Part shown: positions 1 to 9,807 of the stretch, piece by piece
Layout: every line of letters starts with the position of its first letter
Numbering within the stretch: the first letter of the stretch is position 1
NCBI RefSeq assembly: GCF_048569485.1
Contig: NC_134357.1
Location: forward strand, 480,096,163-480,160,162
Length of the DNA stretch: 64,000 nt
Reading direction: 5' to 3'
Origin: Anomaloglossus baeobatrachus
Lineage: Eukaryota; Chordata; Amphibia; Anura; Aromobatidae
The notes under the pieces: model-generated
Told to the model about the DNA's origin: nothing
The model's database searches: none
The model's input: only the letters and a program-made list of their open reading frames with translations
Program-made: the position numbers and the translations under genes

Positions 1-605
1 TCTCTGCCTTTCTGATATTTTTCTTAGCCTGCCACTTTTGGGCTTAACAAGAACTGTACCTGTGTTCTTCCATTTCCTTACTATGTTACTCACAGTGGAA
101 ACTGACAGTTTAAATCTCTGAGACAACTTTTTGTATCCTTCCCCTGAACAACTATGTTGAATAATCTTTGTTTTCAGATCATTTGAGAGTTGTTTTCAGG
201 AGCCCATGATGCCAGTCTTAATAGGAGATTCAAATAGGAGAACAACTTGCAAGTGGCCACCTTAAATACCTTTTCTCATGATTGGATACACCTGCCTATG
301 AAGTTCTAAGCTCAATGAGGTTACAAAACCAATTTAGTGCTTTAGTAAGTCAGTAAAAAGTAGTTAGGAGTGTTCAAATCTAGAAATTCATAAGGGTGCC
401 CATACTTTTGCACCGGTCAAATTTTGTTTAAATGCGGATTGCACATTTTCTGTTAGTACAATAAACCTCATTTCAATCCAGAAATATTACTGGGTCCATC
501 AGTTATTAGATATATGAAACTGAAATAGCTGTTGCAAAAACCCAAATTGGTATAAAGAAAAAAGGTTAACATTAATAGGGGTGCCCAAACTTATTCATAT
601 GACTG
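1..605 (-). mobile_element. Tc1/mariner DNA transposon, fragment cut by window edge
   Basis: The right end reads inward as CAGTCATATGAATAAG and is flanked by TA at 606-607, as expected for a Tc1/mariner terminal repeat and TA target site. On the minus strand, about 15-207 translates to a Tc1-type helix-turn-helix region (residues such as SGEGYKKLSQRF and SVSTVSNIVRKWK). The frame has a stop four codons after the first ATG, so the copy looks dead. The catalytic half lies beyond the left edge. The family call comes from the N-terminal domain and the terminus. Confidence 0.8.
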
Positions 606-841
606 TATGTGATCATTATACAATACCTCATATGTAATAAGTGTAGAATATACAGTATATAATAAATCTATCCAATGTACATGAACACTAGGCCTCGGCA
701 CAGTCCGGGCTTCGGTACGCTGCACACCCTTCTGTGAATTGGACCTGATGGGTCAGGTATTGTCTTAGGCCCTGAGAAAAAAAATAAAATAAAATCAGAA
801 TCACAAGTCAGATTCAATATGCTCATTGTGAGCAGAGTGTC
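606..841. other. No recognisable feature
   Basis: A short AT-rich spacer between the Tc1 end and the family A LTR. It contains an A-rich run near 778-796. I see no gene or repeat that I can name. Confidence 0.5.
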
Positions 842-2027
842 TGTCGCGGGCGGCAGGGCGCTGCGCTCGCTAACGCTCGGGTCCGGCGCTGCTGCTGCTG
901 CTCGGTGGCTCGAGCGGTGGGCCGGATCCGGGGACTCGAGTGGCGCTCCTCGCCCGTGAGCGAAAAGGGGGTGGTTTGTTTGGAGATTTAGTCCGTGACG
1001 CCACCCACGGGTTGTGGTGAAGATGGGCACCACCGGTGCTGGTGACGGGGATCCCGGGAGCGATGGTAGGGAGCAGCTTGGATGTTGTTTTCCCCCTCCG
1101 TGGGTAGGGGTTGGTGGTCCCGGGACCCAGTGGTGTGACGGAGAGGCAGGGTTGGTGAGGTGCAGTGTTGCAGGGACAGCGCGGCGCAGTGCCGGACGGC
1201 ACTGGTGTACTCACTCAGACAATCACTGACAAAGTCTCTGGTAAACCAAAACGGCCGGATGGACGGGTCCCGCAGCCGGCTGCAGTGTTCTTGTTGTGCT
1301 CTCCCCGGATGGCTGATGGTGGCTGTCTTTCTCTGCACCTTTAGAATGATGTTCTGACTCCTGTGGTTGCCCACTGGTAGTCCGCTCCCCGGCGTATAGG
1401 TGCCGTAGGAGCCAGTTTTGCCCGCAGGCGCTGGCCCTTTGATCTCTAGCCTGTGGCGGTGGCTGTATATCCTCACGGTGTGGGCGGTTGCCTTCAATCG
1501 GGACTTGGTTGTTAGGAAACCCCTGGGGTTCCTGTCACATTCGGATTTGACTATTGACGGCGGCTCCAAGCCTGGTAGGGGTCCGATGGCCCTGCCTGTG
1601 TATGCTTAGCTCCACTCCGCTCCCCGGTTCGGTACCGGTGGGCCACCGCCCAGCCCCGGTCCCTACAGTTCCACCGGCTGTAATCCCAGCTCCTGCAGGC
1701 GGCCACCACCGTCTTCCTCCTTGCCAATGGTGACTGGGCTCCAACCCAGCCACCTGGTAGTCTCTTGGCAGGCCTGGACACAGGACTGCCCGTGAACTTG
1801 ACTGCTCTCTACCTCCTCTAGACTTGTTGTGTTTCTTTTCCCGCCTCCAGGCCTGTGAACTCCTCGGTGGGCGGAGCCAACCACCTGGCTCCACCCCCCT
1901 GGTGTGGACATCAAACCTGGAGGGTGGTGACAAGGTTTTTAGTTTGACTGATGTCACCTAACCGGGAGGGGGTGTGGTGTTGTGTGTGTGACTACCTGGG
2001 ACGACCTGACTAGTCCAGGGCGTCACA
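842..2027 (-). repeat. 3' LTR of the family A element
   Basis: It is 1186 bp, starts TGTGACGCC (minus strand, at 2027) and ends CGCGACA (at 842). It shares its U3 half almost base for base with 8520-8973. A GTGGCGTCACG motif lies in the downstream part near 996-1008, and the same motif occurs in the other LTR families of this window. Confidence 0.85.
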
Positions 2028-2664
2028 TTCCCCCTTGGTTTAATGCAGACCGTCGGCGGGCTGCCCATCGATCACCGGTTTATTTTTGTTTCTGTAAAAT
2101 AGAAAAATGGGAACATAATACAATTATACTAACATTTGTACAACTTTCAACATTTTTGGCTTTTTGGATCTTCCCTTACGGAGGTCACATACTTGAACAT
2201 TACGAACATCAAACACTTTTATTAACATGGGAACCGGGTCCTCAGTCACCCACCCAAACAACCTAGCCTTGATGCTGCCCCTAAAAAGTGGGCAGCACCC
2301 CTTTTCCCCAGTCCAGGAATGGGCCCAGGTATGTTTTAACGGGACGGGTGCAGGTTTCCCAGTCCGTTCAGAGGCCCCACGTCCAGGGGACCCCTGACTC
2401 GGAGGATGGCCACCGGTTGTAGTGGTGGTGGGCCTCGGCCAACAGCTTCCCGCAGGCCCATCCTCCAGTCTGCCTCTCCGGAGGCGGTGAAACCGGACGG
2501 CCGGTTAAGGGAGGTATAATTTACAAACCCAATAGTTTTTGGGTGGCCTGCAAGTTCTCGGCCTTGTCTTTTACAACAACAGGGGCAACAAAAGTCCCAA
2601 CGGGGACGGGCAGTAAGGGTCCCAACGGGGACTGTGTCACTTTGGCAGCCGGGTTCCGCTGCCT

Positions 2665-3045
2665 TTACTTCAGATCATCCTCTTCGTGCTCTTCCTCCAC
2701 TGTGACTTCAGAGCTGTACGGTGGGGGAGGGGACTGGGGCCGCCTTGGGACGTTACGACTCTCCTTCCTCTTCACATTGAGGGCAAACCAGCCCCTCTCC
2801 CTGCAATGACGGGTGTATGTCACCAGATCACCGGGTAGCAGGTCACGGTCCGGGTGACCCATCGGGAGGTGGGAGTTAACGTCCCGACGGGATACGAAGA
2901 TTTCGGCCTCCAGGCCCGGTTCAAAGACGAACCCCCATCCACGCTGGGGGTCAAACCGGCGGACTTGGCCCTCGTTGGTCTGGCCCCACACCCAGAAGGT
3001 GGCACTCCGCAAATTCTCCTTTTCGCGGATAGTGCGGGCCAGCAC
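2665..3045 (-). CDS. Cold-shock-domain-like ORF inside the LTR element
   Basis: An open frame of about 126 residues lies between the gag-like ORF and the 3' LTR. Residues 25-92 match the cold-shock (Y-box/CspA) fold order: GQVRRFDPQRGWGFV with an RNP1-like RGWGFV (35-40), an RNP2-like EIFVSR (48-53), then GDLVTY (72-77) and a closing ERGWFALNV (83-91). In known CSD proteins these aromatic and basic positions bind single-stranded nucleic acid, so an RNA chaperone or RNA-packaging role is a reasonable inference. The tail is proline-rich (SPPPPY) and then acidic. The frame has no ATG of its own near the start, so how it would be expressed is unclear. The domain call rests on motif order and spacing and was not checked by a profile search. 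The element as a whole is treated as a fossil. Confidence 0.6.
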   Translation of the reverse strand: MLARTIREKENLRSATFWVWGQTNEGQVRRFDPQRGWGFVFEPGLEAEIFVSRRDVNSHLPMGHPDRDLLPGDLVTYTRHCRERGWFALNVKRKESRNVPRRPQSPPPPYSSEVTVEEEHEEDDLK

Positions 3046-3054
3046 CTCTGCTCT

Positions 3055-3867
3055 TCACTGCTCACGGGTCGCTATTTTCCGGCCCAGCTGGTTCGGCTGC
3101 CGCTCCCAATACGGAGCATCCGCCTGCTCCTGCTGTGCGAGGGTCGGGCCCTGCCGGAGCTCCCCCATAACAGCTACAACCAGTACCTTTGAGGCTGGGG
3201 AGCCCTGCAGTGACGTGGCCTGTATTGCTGCTCTGCAGCGGCAACCCTGCGCTGCCTCAGCTGCGGCCTGGGGTTCGGGAGCGACGGGCCTTACATGCCG
3301 GGCCTTCTTCCGGGCAGCTTCCACCTTCTCCGTGGCTGGGCAGACTGCCAGGGCCGGGACCTCTTTGGGCGTGGTCACTTCCGGGACCGGCGGCTTCACC
3401 TCGCAGACGGGCAGCTCCCGGGGAACCTTCCACGGCAACGGGATCGGTGCCGGCTGCACGAAGGGCTGTCCACGGGCGGCGTCTACAGATTTGTCCTCAT
3501 GGGCAGATGGGATGGACTCCGCGGCTGGTGTCGGGGGCAGCGGACCGATTGGCGGGGCAGCGGCGACCGATGCGGATGGCGGGGGAAGCAGCAGGGTGAG
3601 CGGGAGCAGACCGGGCCCCTCAGCCGCAGTGGCCGTTCCCTCGGGGACACAGGGACGTGGGTCGTCTACCCGCTCCTCCAACACTGCCTCCATCTCGCGT
3701 ATCCGCACGGCCGCAGCTACTTCCTCCATTTCGGCCACCCACCTTTCTATGAGGAACCGGACTTGGGCCTGTAGACGGCGACACATCTGCGCCGTCCGGG
3801 CTTCCACCCACGCCGCTGTTCCTGGCGTGGGCTCCGGGATTTCGGGTTTGCCGGACTGGACAGACAT
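3055..3867 (-). CDS. Gag-like ORF of the family A element
   Basis: A long open frame follows the 5' LTR and leader on the minus strand. The first convincing ATG is at 3867. Its product begins MSVQSGKPEIPEP, then has a helical, probably coiled-coil stretch (about residues 20-70, rich in R, E, A, M and V), then a long proline- and alanine-rich segment and a basic stretch (EAARKKARHV). There is no zinc knuckle, protease or RT. The position after the primer-binding-like site, the coiled coil and the Pro-rich body suit a structural Gag-like protein, but I do not recognise the family. The open frame continues upstream of this ATG without a better start. Confidence 0.45.
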   Translation of the reverse strand: MSVQSGKPEIPEPTPGTAAWVEARTAQMCRRLQAQVRFLIERWVAEMEEVAAAVRIREMEAVLEERVDDPRPCVPEGTATAAEGPGLLPLTLLLPPPSASVAAAPPIGPLPPTPAAESIPSAHEDKSVDAARGQPFVQPAPIPLPWKVPRELPVCEVKPPVPEVTTPKEVPALAVCPATEKVEAARKKARHVRPVAPEPQAAAEAAQGCRCRAAIQATSLQGSPASKVLVVAVMGELRQGPTLAQQEQADAPYWERQPNQLGRKIATREQ

Positions 3868-4185
3868 GCTGCTCGGTGGATGTCCAGGAACCAGACGGGT
3901 AGCAGAGTCCCTGCCTTTCATCTCCTCAGTCACATGAGGCCGGATCTTCACCCGCCCCCCCTTGGTGTTTTCCGAGCACTTCACTGGCTTTTTGCTCTGC
4001 TCCGCTCTCGGGGGTGGGGCTTCACTTTCGCGCCCTTTCTGTTCAGGGAAGACGGCTCGGGCGGGAACTTTTCGCGCCAAAGATGGTGGATTCTCCAATT
4101 TTTCAGCGGGACGCCGCTGGCGATGATCTCAAGGCACACTTCCACAGGTACGTGGACGGTTCTATCCTGTTCGCAGACGCCAGAA

Positions 4186-4760
4186 GAGTCGATGTGTACT
4201 GCCCCGCGGGCTCGGCTGCGACTGCCGGGCCGCTCGGATCCGTGCTCGTACTGCGGGTGGTGGCTCGAGCCTCTCACGGACCCGGGGGTCACGTCGCTCT
4301 GCAATGGGGTTGGCGTTACACGCGGGACTTGGGTGAGGAGTTCCACGGCCGGGGCCGCGGTGGTTTGGTTTGGGATGTAAGTTCGTGACGCCACCCACGG
4401 GTTGTGGTGATTGTAGACAACACCGCTGTGGTGAAGGTATGGGGGCTCCCAGGAGCGGTGTAGAGGCGCAGCTAGGTGTTGACCCCTTGGTGGGTAGGGG
4501 GTGTTGGTCCTGGGGCCCGGTAGGCGAGGGCCGGGGTGCAGGGTGAAGTGTTGCGGTGCGGTGCCTGATGGCACTGTTGTACTCACTCTGACACAAGACA
4601 CTGGAGTCCCTGGTAAACCAAACGGAGTGATGAACGGGGCCCACAGCCGGCTGCAGCTTCTCCCTGTATAGGTTGGTGGTTTCCGCCTTTCTCCTGCACC
4701 TCTATGTGTAAATGTTTGACTCCTATGCCTAGACACCGGTAGTCCGCTCCCCGACTTGTA
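4186..4760 (-). repeat. 5' LTR of the family A element, downstream part
   Basis: It aligns with about 842-1400 of the 3' LTR, sharing the GTGACGCCACCCACGGG block (4388 versus 997) and the block around GGTAGTCCGCTCCCCG (4738 versus 1376). It is cut at 4760 by the Tc1 insertion. The U5 end differs from the 3' copy, so the boundary near 4186 is approximate. Confidence 0.7.
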
Positions 4761-5119
4761 CAGTCAGGGCCAGAAATATTTGGACAGTGACACAAGTTTT
4801 GTTATTTTAGCTGTTTACAAAAACATGTTCAGAAATACAATTATATATATAATATGGGCTGAAAGTGCACACTCCCAGCTGCAATATGAGAGTTTTCACA
4901 TCCAAATCGGAGAAAGGGTTTAGGAATCATAGCTCTGTAATGCATAGCCTCCTCTTTTTCAAGGGACCAAAAGTAATTGGACAAGGGACTCTAAGGGCTG
5001 CAATTAACTCTGAAGGCGTCTCCCTCGTTAACCTGTAATCAATGAAGTAGTTAAAAGGTCTGGGGTTGATTACAGGTGTGTGGTTTTGCATTTGGAAGCT
5101 GTTGCTGTGACCAGACAAC

Positions 5120-8090
5120 ATGCGGTCTAAGGAACTCTCAATTGAGGTGAAGCAGAACATCCTGAGGCTGAAAAAAAAGAAAAAATCGATCAGAGAGATA
5201 GCAGACATGCTTGGAGTAGCAAAATCAACAGTCGGGTACATTCTGAGAAAAAAGGAAATGACTGGTGAGCTTGGGAACTCAAAAAGGCCCTGGGCGTCCA
5301 CGGATGACAACAGTGGTGTGTGGCGCCCCTGACCTGGTCAGGCACCACTGAGTACTGCACCCATGCTGGGGACAGTACAATACAGGTAATCCAGAAGGCT
5401 GACCGAGGTGTGACTACACAGGCGCATAGTGATCAGGTCTCACACATGTACCTTTGAGAGGACCCCTGGGGATCCCAGGAGGGGGAAAAGCCTTCACCTC
5501 CACTGGAATAGTGGAGGGGGCCAAAAGCCTCCATCTCCTCTCAAGGGGTGTGGTAAGAGAGCCTGGTTGCTAGGTGGCGTAGGCAGGCACAAGAGGGAGA
5601 AGGAAAAGAGTCTGAAGCAGAGTGGGGAGGAGTGAGGAGCATGGAAGTGGAGCTCTGACAGGAGCAGCAGTGCAGGACCCTCAAGTGAGCCGGTTCAGTG
5701 TAGAGTTCAGGGAGCTCGAGTGAGGAGCAGACCCCTGGGGCTGTGCAGTCTGACAGCGCCCGCGCAGTGGCTACCGACGGGGGAGAACGGTCAACTAGGA
5801 GTGCTACCCGAAATCCATCTTCAGCTAGAGAGAGAGCACAGAGTGGGAAGTAAGGAGACTGCTAGGGAGAACCAGGCCCAAACGGGCGGCAGATCCCGGA
5901 GCGGGGATAGATCCACCTTTCCCTGCTAAACCTGCCGGTGTGGGGCCCTCAAAGCCCACACCACAACATCCAAAAGCCGCAGCCACGTAGCCACAGTTAG
6001 GGCCCACAGGTCACAGGAGGCAAGCAGCTGGAGTGATCTGGCCCAGGCAACAAGCACACGGCAAACGAAGGGGAGTGAGGCTTCAGCAACTTCCCTGGGT
6101 GACCCCCATAGGGACTAAAAGTCGGGGTTACCCCAAACCACCAAGGGCTAAGGAAGGCGAGTTGGTAGTCACCATCAGAAGTCAGCCTGAAGGATACCTG
6201 GTTCCCACTTGGTTCATCCCAGCTACGCCCGGGTCACTCACCCTGCCATCAACTGTGAGTAAAAACCCTGAAAGACATCCTGCTTGTGTGGAGTCATTCT
6301 GCGCCTTGTAGTTCTACACATCCTACACAGGCCCTGGGGCTTGCCTCACTCTCAGGAGGCTATTCCAACTAACTGCACTCACCATCAGCCCCAGGCGTCC
6401 CTCAACCTGCAGTGGCGGTCCTCACTGACCGCAATACTGAGAGTGGCGTCACGATCAACAGAAGATTTCCTACCGGTGACAAGATCCAGACTGACAGCGG
6501 AGTCCCTGAAGGTAATGCACCGACACAGCGTACCCGGGGCCCGACATCTGGCGTCACGAACAGGATAAGGACTAGACCTGTTCAGACAGGTGACCATGTG
6601 CCTGGGCGGTTCGCTTGAAAAATTGGAAGCGCCGCCAAGATTGTACCACCATTTACCCCGGCCTGCAAGGCCAGAGCAGACACCGCTCCCCAGTCCAAGG
6701 AGGTCCCTGCTAGGCAGTCTACGCTGGGGGAGGACCCCGAATACCAGAGGCTGAAGGCTGACCTAGAGGCCCAGTTCCCAAAGGAGATGGTGGACCGGTA
6801 TCTGCTCCCTCCACATACCCCTCAGAAGACTCTGGAGATATCCACGCCAAAAAGTCCACCGCCCGGGCCAGCTGACGAACACTCATCCCCAGCGCTGCCA
6901 CCAAAGGAGTGCTCAGAAGAACTAAGGGGGAGAGGAGGCCAGGAAGCTGAGGAGCTGACCCCGGAGCCATCAGCAGTGGATCCATGCCCAGAGCCAGAGA
7001 TGTTGCCATATTCTCGCTGGGATGAAGAGGAAGATCTGCCCAAAAGCCTCACCTGGGAGTTTGTAAGCTGTACTCTGCAGAATCCAGCCGAGTGGAGTCC
7101 CTGAAGGTAATGCACCGACACAGCGTTAGCGGGGCTTCACATCTGGCGTCACGAACAGGATAAGATTTCCTACCGGTGACAAGATCCAGACTGACAGCGG
7201 AGTCCCTGAAGGTAATGCACCGACACAGCGTACCCGGGGCCCGACAGGTGGATGATCGCCGCATACTTTCTTTGGTGAAGAAGAACCCGTTCACAACATC
7301 AACTGAAGTCCAGAACACTCTCAGTGAAGTAGGTGTATCTGTCTCTAAGTCAACAGTAAAGAGAAGACTCCATGAAAGTAAATACAAAGGGTTCACATCT
7401 AGATGCAAACCATTCATCAATTCCAAAAATAGACAGGCCAGAGTTAAATTTGCTGAAAAACACCTCATGAAGCCAGCTCAGTTCTGGAAAAGTATTCTAT
7501 GGACAGATGAGACAAAGATCAACCTGTACCAGAATGATGGGAAGAAAAAAGTTTGGAGAAGAAAGGGAACGGCACATGATCCAAGGCACACCACATCCTC
7601 TGTAAAACATGGTGGAGGCAACGTGATGGCATGGGCATGCATGGCTTTCAATGGCACTGGGTCACTTGTGTTTATTGATGACATAACAGCAGACAAGAGT
7701 AGCCAGATGAATTCTGAAGTGTACAGGGATATACTTTCAGCCCAGATTCAGCCAAATGCCGCAAAGTTGATCGGACGGCGCTTCATAGTACAGATGGACA
7801 ATGACCCCAAGCATACAGCCAAAGCTACCCAGGAGTTCATGAGTGCAAAAAAGTGGAACATTCTGCAATGGCCAAGTCAATCACCAGATCTTAACCCAAT
7901 TGAGGATGCATTTCACTTGCTCAAATCCAGACTTAAGACGGAAAGACCCACAAACAAGCAAGACCTGAAGGCTGCGGCTGTAAAGGCCTGGCAAAGCATT
8001 AAGAAGGAGGAAACCCAGCGTTTTGTGATGTCCATGGGTTCCAGACTTAAGGCAGTGATTGCCTCCAAAGGATTCACAACAAAATATTGA
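5120..8090 (+). pseudogene. Tc1 transposase, split by an LTR insertion
   Basis: The N-terminal part (5120-5314, MRSKELSIEVKQNIL...) carries a paired-like helix-turn-helix (SIREIADMLGVAKSTVGYIL). The rest resumes at 7251 with DDRRILSLVKKNPF and runs to the stop at 8090, ending GFTTKY. The catalytic region is well preserved: ILWTDETKI holds the first Asp, MDNDPKHT the second, and SPDLNPIED the Glu of the DD34E triad. The protein would bind the terminal repeats and cut and paste the element. It is disrupted by the LTR insertion between the DNA-binding and catalytic halves, and the two flanks are also out of frame with each other, so no active enzyme is made from this copy. The good state of the catalytic half suggests fairly recent activity. 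Confidence 0.9.
5319..7246 (+). mobile_element. Non-autonomous LTR retroelement, family D, nested in the Tc1
   Basis: The 5' LTR is 5319-6546. It begins TGTGGCGCCCCTGACC, a near-palindrome with GGTCAGGCACCAC, and ends CCCGACA. A primer-binding-like site TGGCGTCACGAACAGGAT follows at 6549. The short internal region (about 6570-7085) encodes only a small acidic, proline-rich gag-like stretch. The right side contains repeated LTR-end sequence with a second copy of the primer-binding-like site near 7134. A 4-bp GGTG duplication flanks it (5315-5318 and 7247-7250). The LTR matches the 3' LTR of the Gypsy element at 57995-59073, so it was probably mobilised by that family. It is reduced and lacks pol. 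Confidence 0.88.
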
Positions 8091-8345
8091 AAATAAAAAT
8101 ATTTTGTTTGGGTTTGGTTTATTTGTCCAATTACTTTTGACCTCCTAAAATGTGGACTGTTTGTAAAGAAATGTGTACAATTCCTACAATTTCTATCAGA
8201 TATTTTTGTTCAAACCTTCAAATTAAACGTTACAATCTGCACTTGAATTCTGTTGTAGAGGTTTCATTTCAAATCCAATGTGGTGGCATGCAGAGCCCAA
8301 CTCGCGAAAATTGTGTCACTGTCCAAATATTTCTGGACCTAACTG

Positions 8346-8973
8346 TATATGCCATAGGAGCCCATTTGCCCGCAGACGCTGGCCCTTTGGGTCTCTATGC
8401 CTTGGCGGTGGCTTTACCCTTTATGGTTGGGCTGTTGTCTTCTAACGGGGCTTGTGTGGGATAGGTCCTTAAGTCCAGTCCGCAATCAGTTGATTTAACT
8501 CGGCCCTGTCGGTTCAGGGCTTTGTACTGGGTCTGAGTACCCCTCCTGGTGCTCCGGTTTCCAATCGGTTCCCCGGTTCGGTACCGGTGGTCCAGCGCCC
8601 AACCCCGGTCCCTATGGTTCCACCGGCTGCAATCCCAGCTCCTGCAGGCGGCCACCACCGTCTGCCTTCTTGCCAATGGTGACTGGGCTCCGACCCAGCC
8701 ACCTGGTAGTCTCTTGGCAGGCCTGGACACAGGACTGCCCGTGAACTTGACTGCTCTCTACCTCCTCTAGACTTGTTGTGTTTCTTTTCCCGCCTCCAGG
8801 CCTGTGAACTCCTCGGTGGGCGGAGCCAACTGCCTGGCTCCGCCCCCTGGTGTGGACATCAAACCTGGAGGGTGGTGACAAGGTTTTTAGTTTGACTGAT
8901 GTCACCTAACCGGGAGGGGGTGCGGTGTTGTGTGTGACTACATGGGACGACCTGACTAGTCCAGGGCATCACA
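8346..8973 (-). repeat. 5' LTR of the family A element, upstream (U3) part
   Basis: On the minus strand it begins TGTGATGCCCTGGACTAG at 8973 and closely follows 1400-2027. It is separated from its other part (4186-4760) by the Tc1 element. Confidence 0.85.
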
Positions 8974-9077
8974 GCAACACCAAAGGTCAGGGACCCTAGC
9001 CAAGGAGGAGATGGATATTGTACAGAAGGGCAGATTGCACAATACCCTGTGACGACCTGATAGGCCAGGGCGTCACA
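8974..9077 (-). mobile_element. Fragment of an LTR, family B
   Basis: Minus strand from 9077: TGTGACGCCCTGGCC, then a short palindrome and 'GGTATTGTGCAATCTGCCC'. It matches the first ~100 bp of the solo LTR at 54741-55871. It abuts the family A element, whose arrival probably removed or displaced the rest. Confidence 0.75.
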
Positions 9078-9807
9078 TATCCTCATATGTAGCAAAGCTG
9101 TGTCTCTCATATGAAGCAGAGCTGGATCCTCAGATGTGGCAGAATTGTGTATATTATATGTAGCAGAGCTGTGTCCTCATATGTAGCAGAGTTGTGTATA
9201 TTACATGTAGTATGTATTGTCGGTGAGCTCCTTTTTATGTAGCAAATCTCTCTATTGTATGTAGAAGAGCTGTTTTGCAGAGTTGTCTCCTCATATGCCG
9301 CAGAGTTGTGTGTCTTATAAGTAGCAGAGCTGTGTCCTCATATGAAGCAGAGCTGTGTCTCTCATATGAAGCAGAGCTGTGTCTTCATATGTAGCAGAGC
9401 TGTATCCCCATATGTAGCAGAGTTGTGTATATTATATGTAGCAGAGTCCTTATATGTAGCAGAGCTGTGTCCTCATATGTAGCAGAGCTGTTTCTCTACT
9501 ATGTAGCAGAATTGTGCCCTCATATGTAAAAAAGCTGTCTCTCATATATAGCACAGCTCTGTATATTATACGTAGAAGAGTTGTGTCCTCACATGTAGCA
9601 GAGCTGTGTATCTCACTTGTAGCAGAGCTGTGTATATTATATGTAGCAGAGCTGTGTCCTCCTATGTAGCAGAGCTGTATCTATTATATGTAGCAGAGCT
9701 GTGTCCTCCTATGTAGCAGAGCTGTGCATATTATATGTAGCAGAGCTGTGTCCTCCTATGTAGCAGAACTGTGTATATTATATGTAGCAGAGCTGAATCC
9801 TCATATA

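Larger units (their letters stand above)
4761..8345 (+). mobile_element. Tc1/mariner DNA transposon inserted in the family A 5' LTR
   Basis: The terminal inverted repeats are CAGTCAGGGCCAGAAATATT at 4761 and, on the other strand from 8345, CAGTTAGGTCCAGAAATATT. TA duplications flank both ends (4759-4760 and 8346-8347). Without the later LTR insertion (5319-7246) and one copy of its target duplication, the element is about 1.65 kb, a normal Tc1 length. On either side, the family A LTR resumes at the matching position of its sequence (ATAGGAGCC...), which confirms the nesting order. Confidence 0.92.
842..8973 (-). mobile_element. LTR retrotransposon, family A, non-autonomous, carrying a cold-shock-like ORF (whole unit including later insertions)
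   Basis: The unit reads on the minus strand. The 5' LTR spans 8973 down to about 4186 and is split by a Tc1 element. The internal region is about 4185-2028 and the 3' LTR is 2027-842. The 3' LTR is preceded by a polypurine tract (complement of 2028-2038), and a primer-binding-like site beginning TGGCGTC lies near 4164-4182. Both LTRs start with an imperfect palindrome, TGTGACGCCCTGG in the 3' copy. The U3 halves (about 1600-2027 and 8520-8973) are almost identical, so the insertion is fairly young, although the U5 ends differ more. The interior holds a gag-like ORF and a cold-shock-like ORF but no protease, RT or integrase, so it would depend on another element's enzymes. It looks broken, with few interruptions. 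No clear target-site duplication was found. Confidence 0.8.

Noticed and set aside
2975-3937. Plus-strand ORF of 320 codons opposite the gag-like ORF
   Set aside because: It is a GC-rich shadow of the minus-strand frame, with serine/alanine/glycine composition and no domain.
842-8973. Target-site duplication for the family A element
   Set aside because: The 4-5 bases outside the two ends do not match, so one end may have been altered. I do not claim a duplication.
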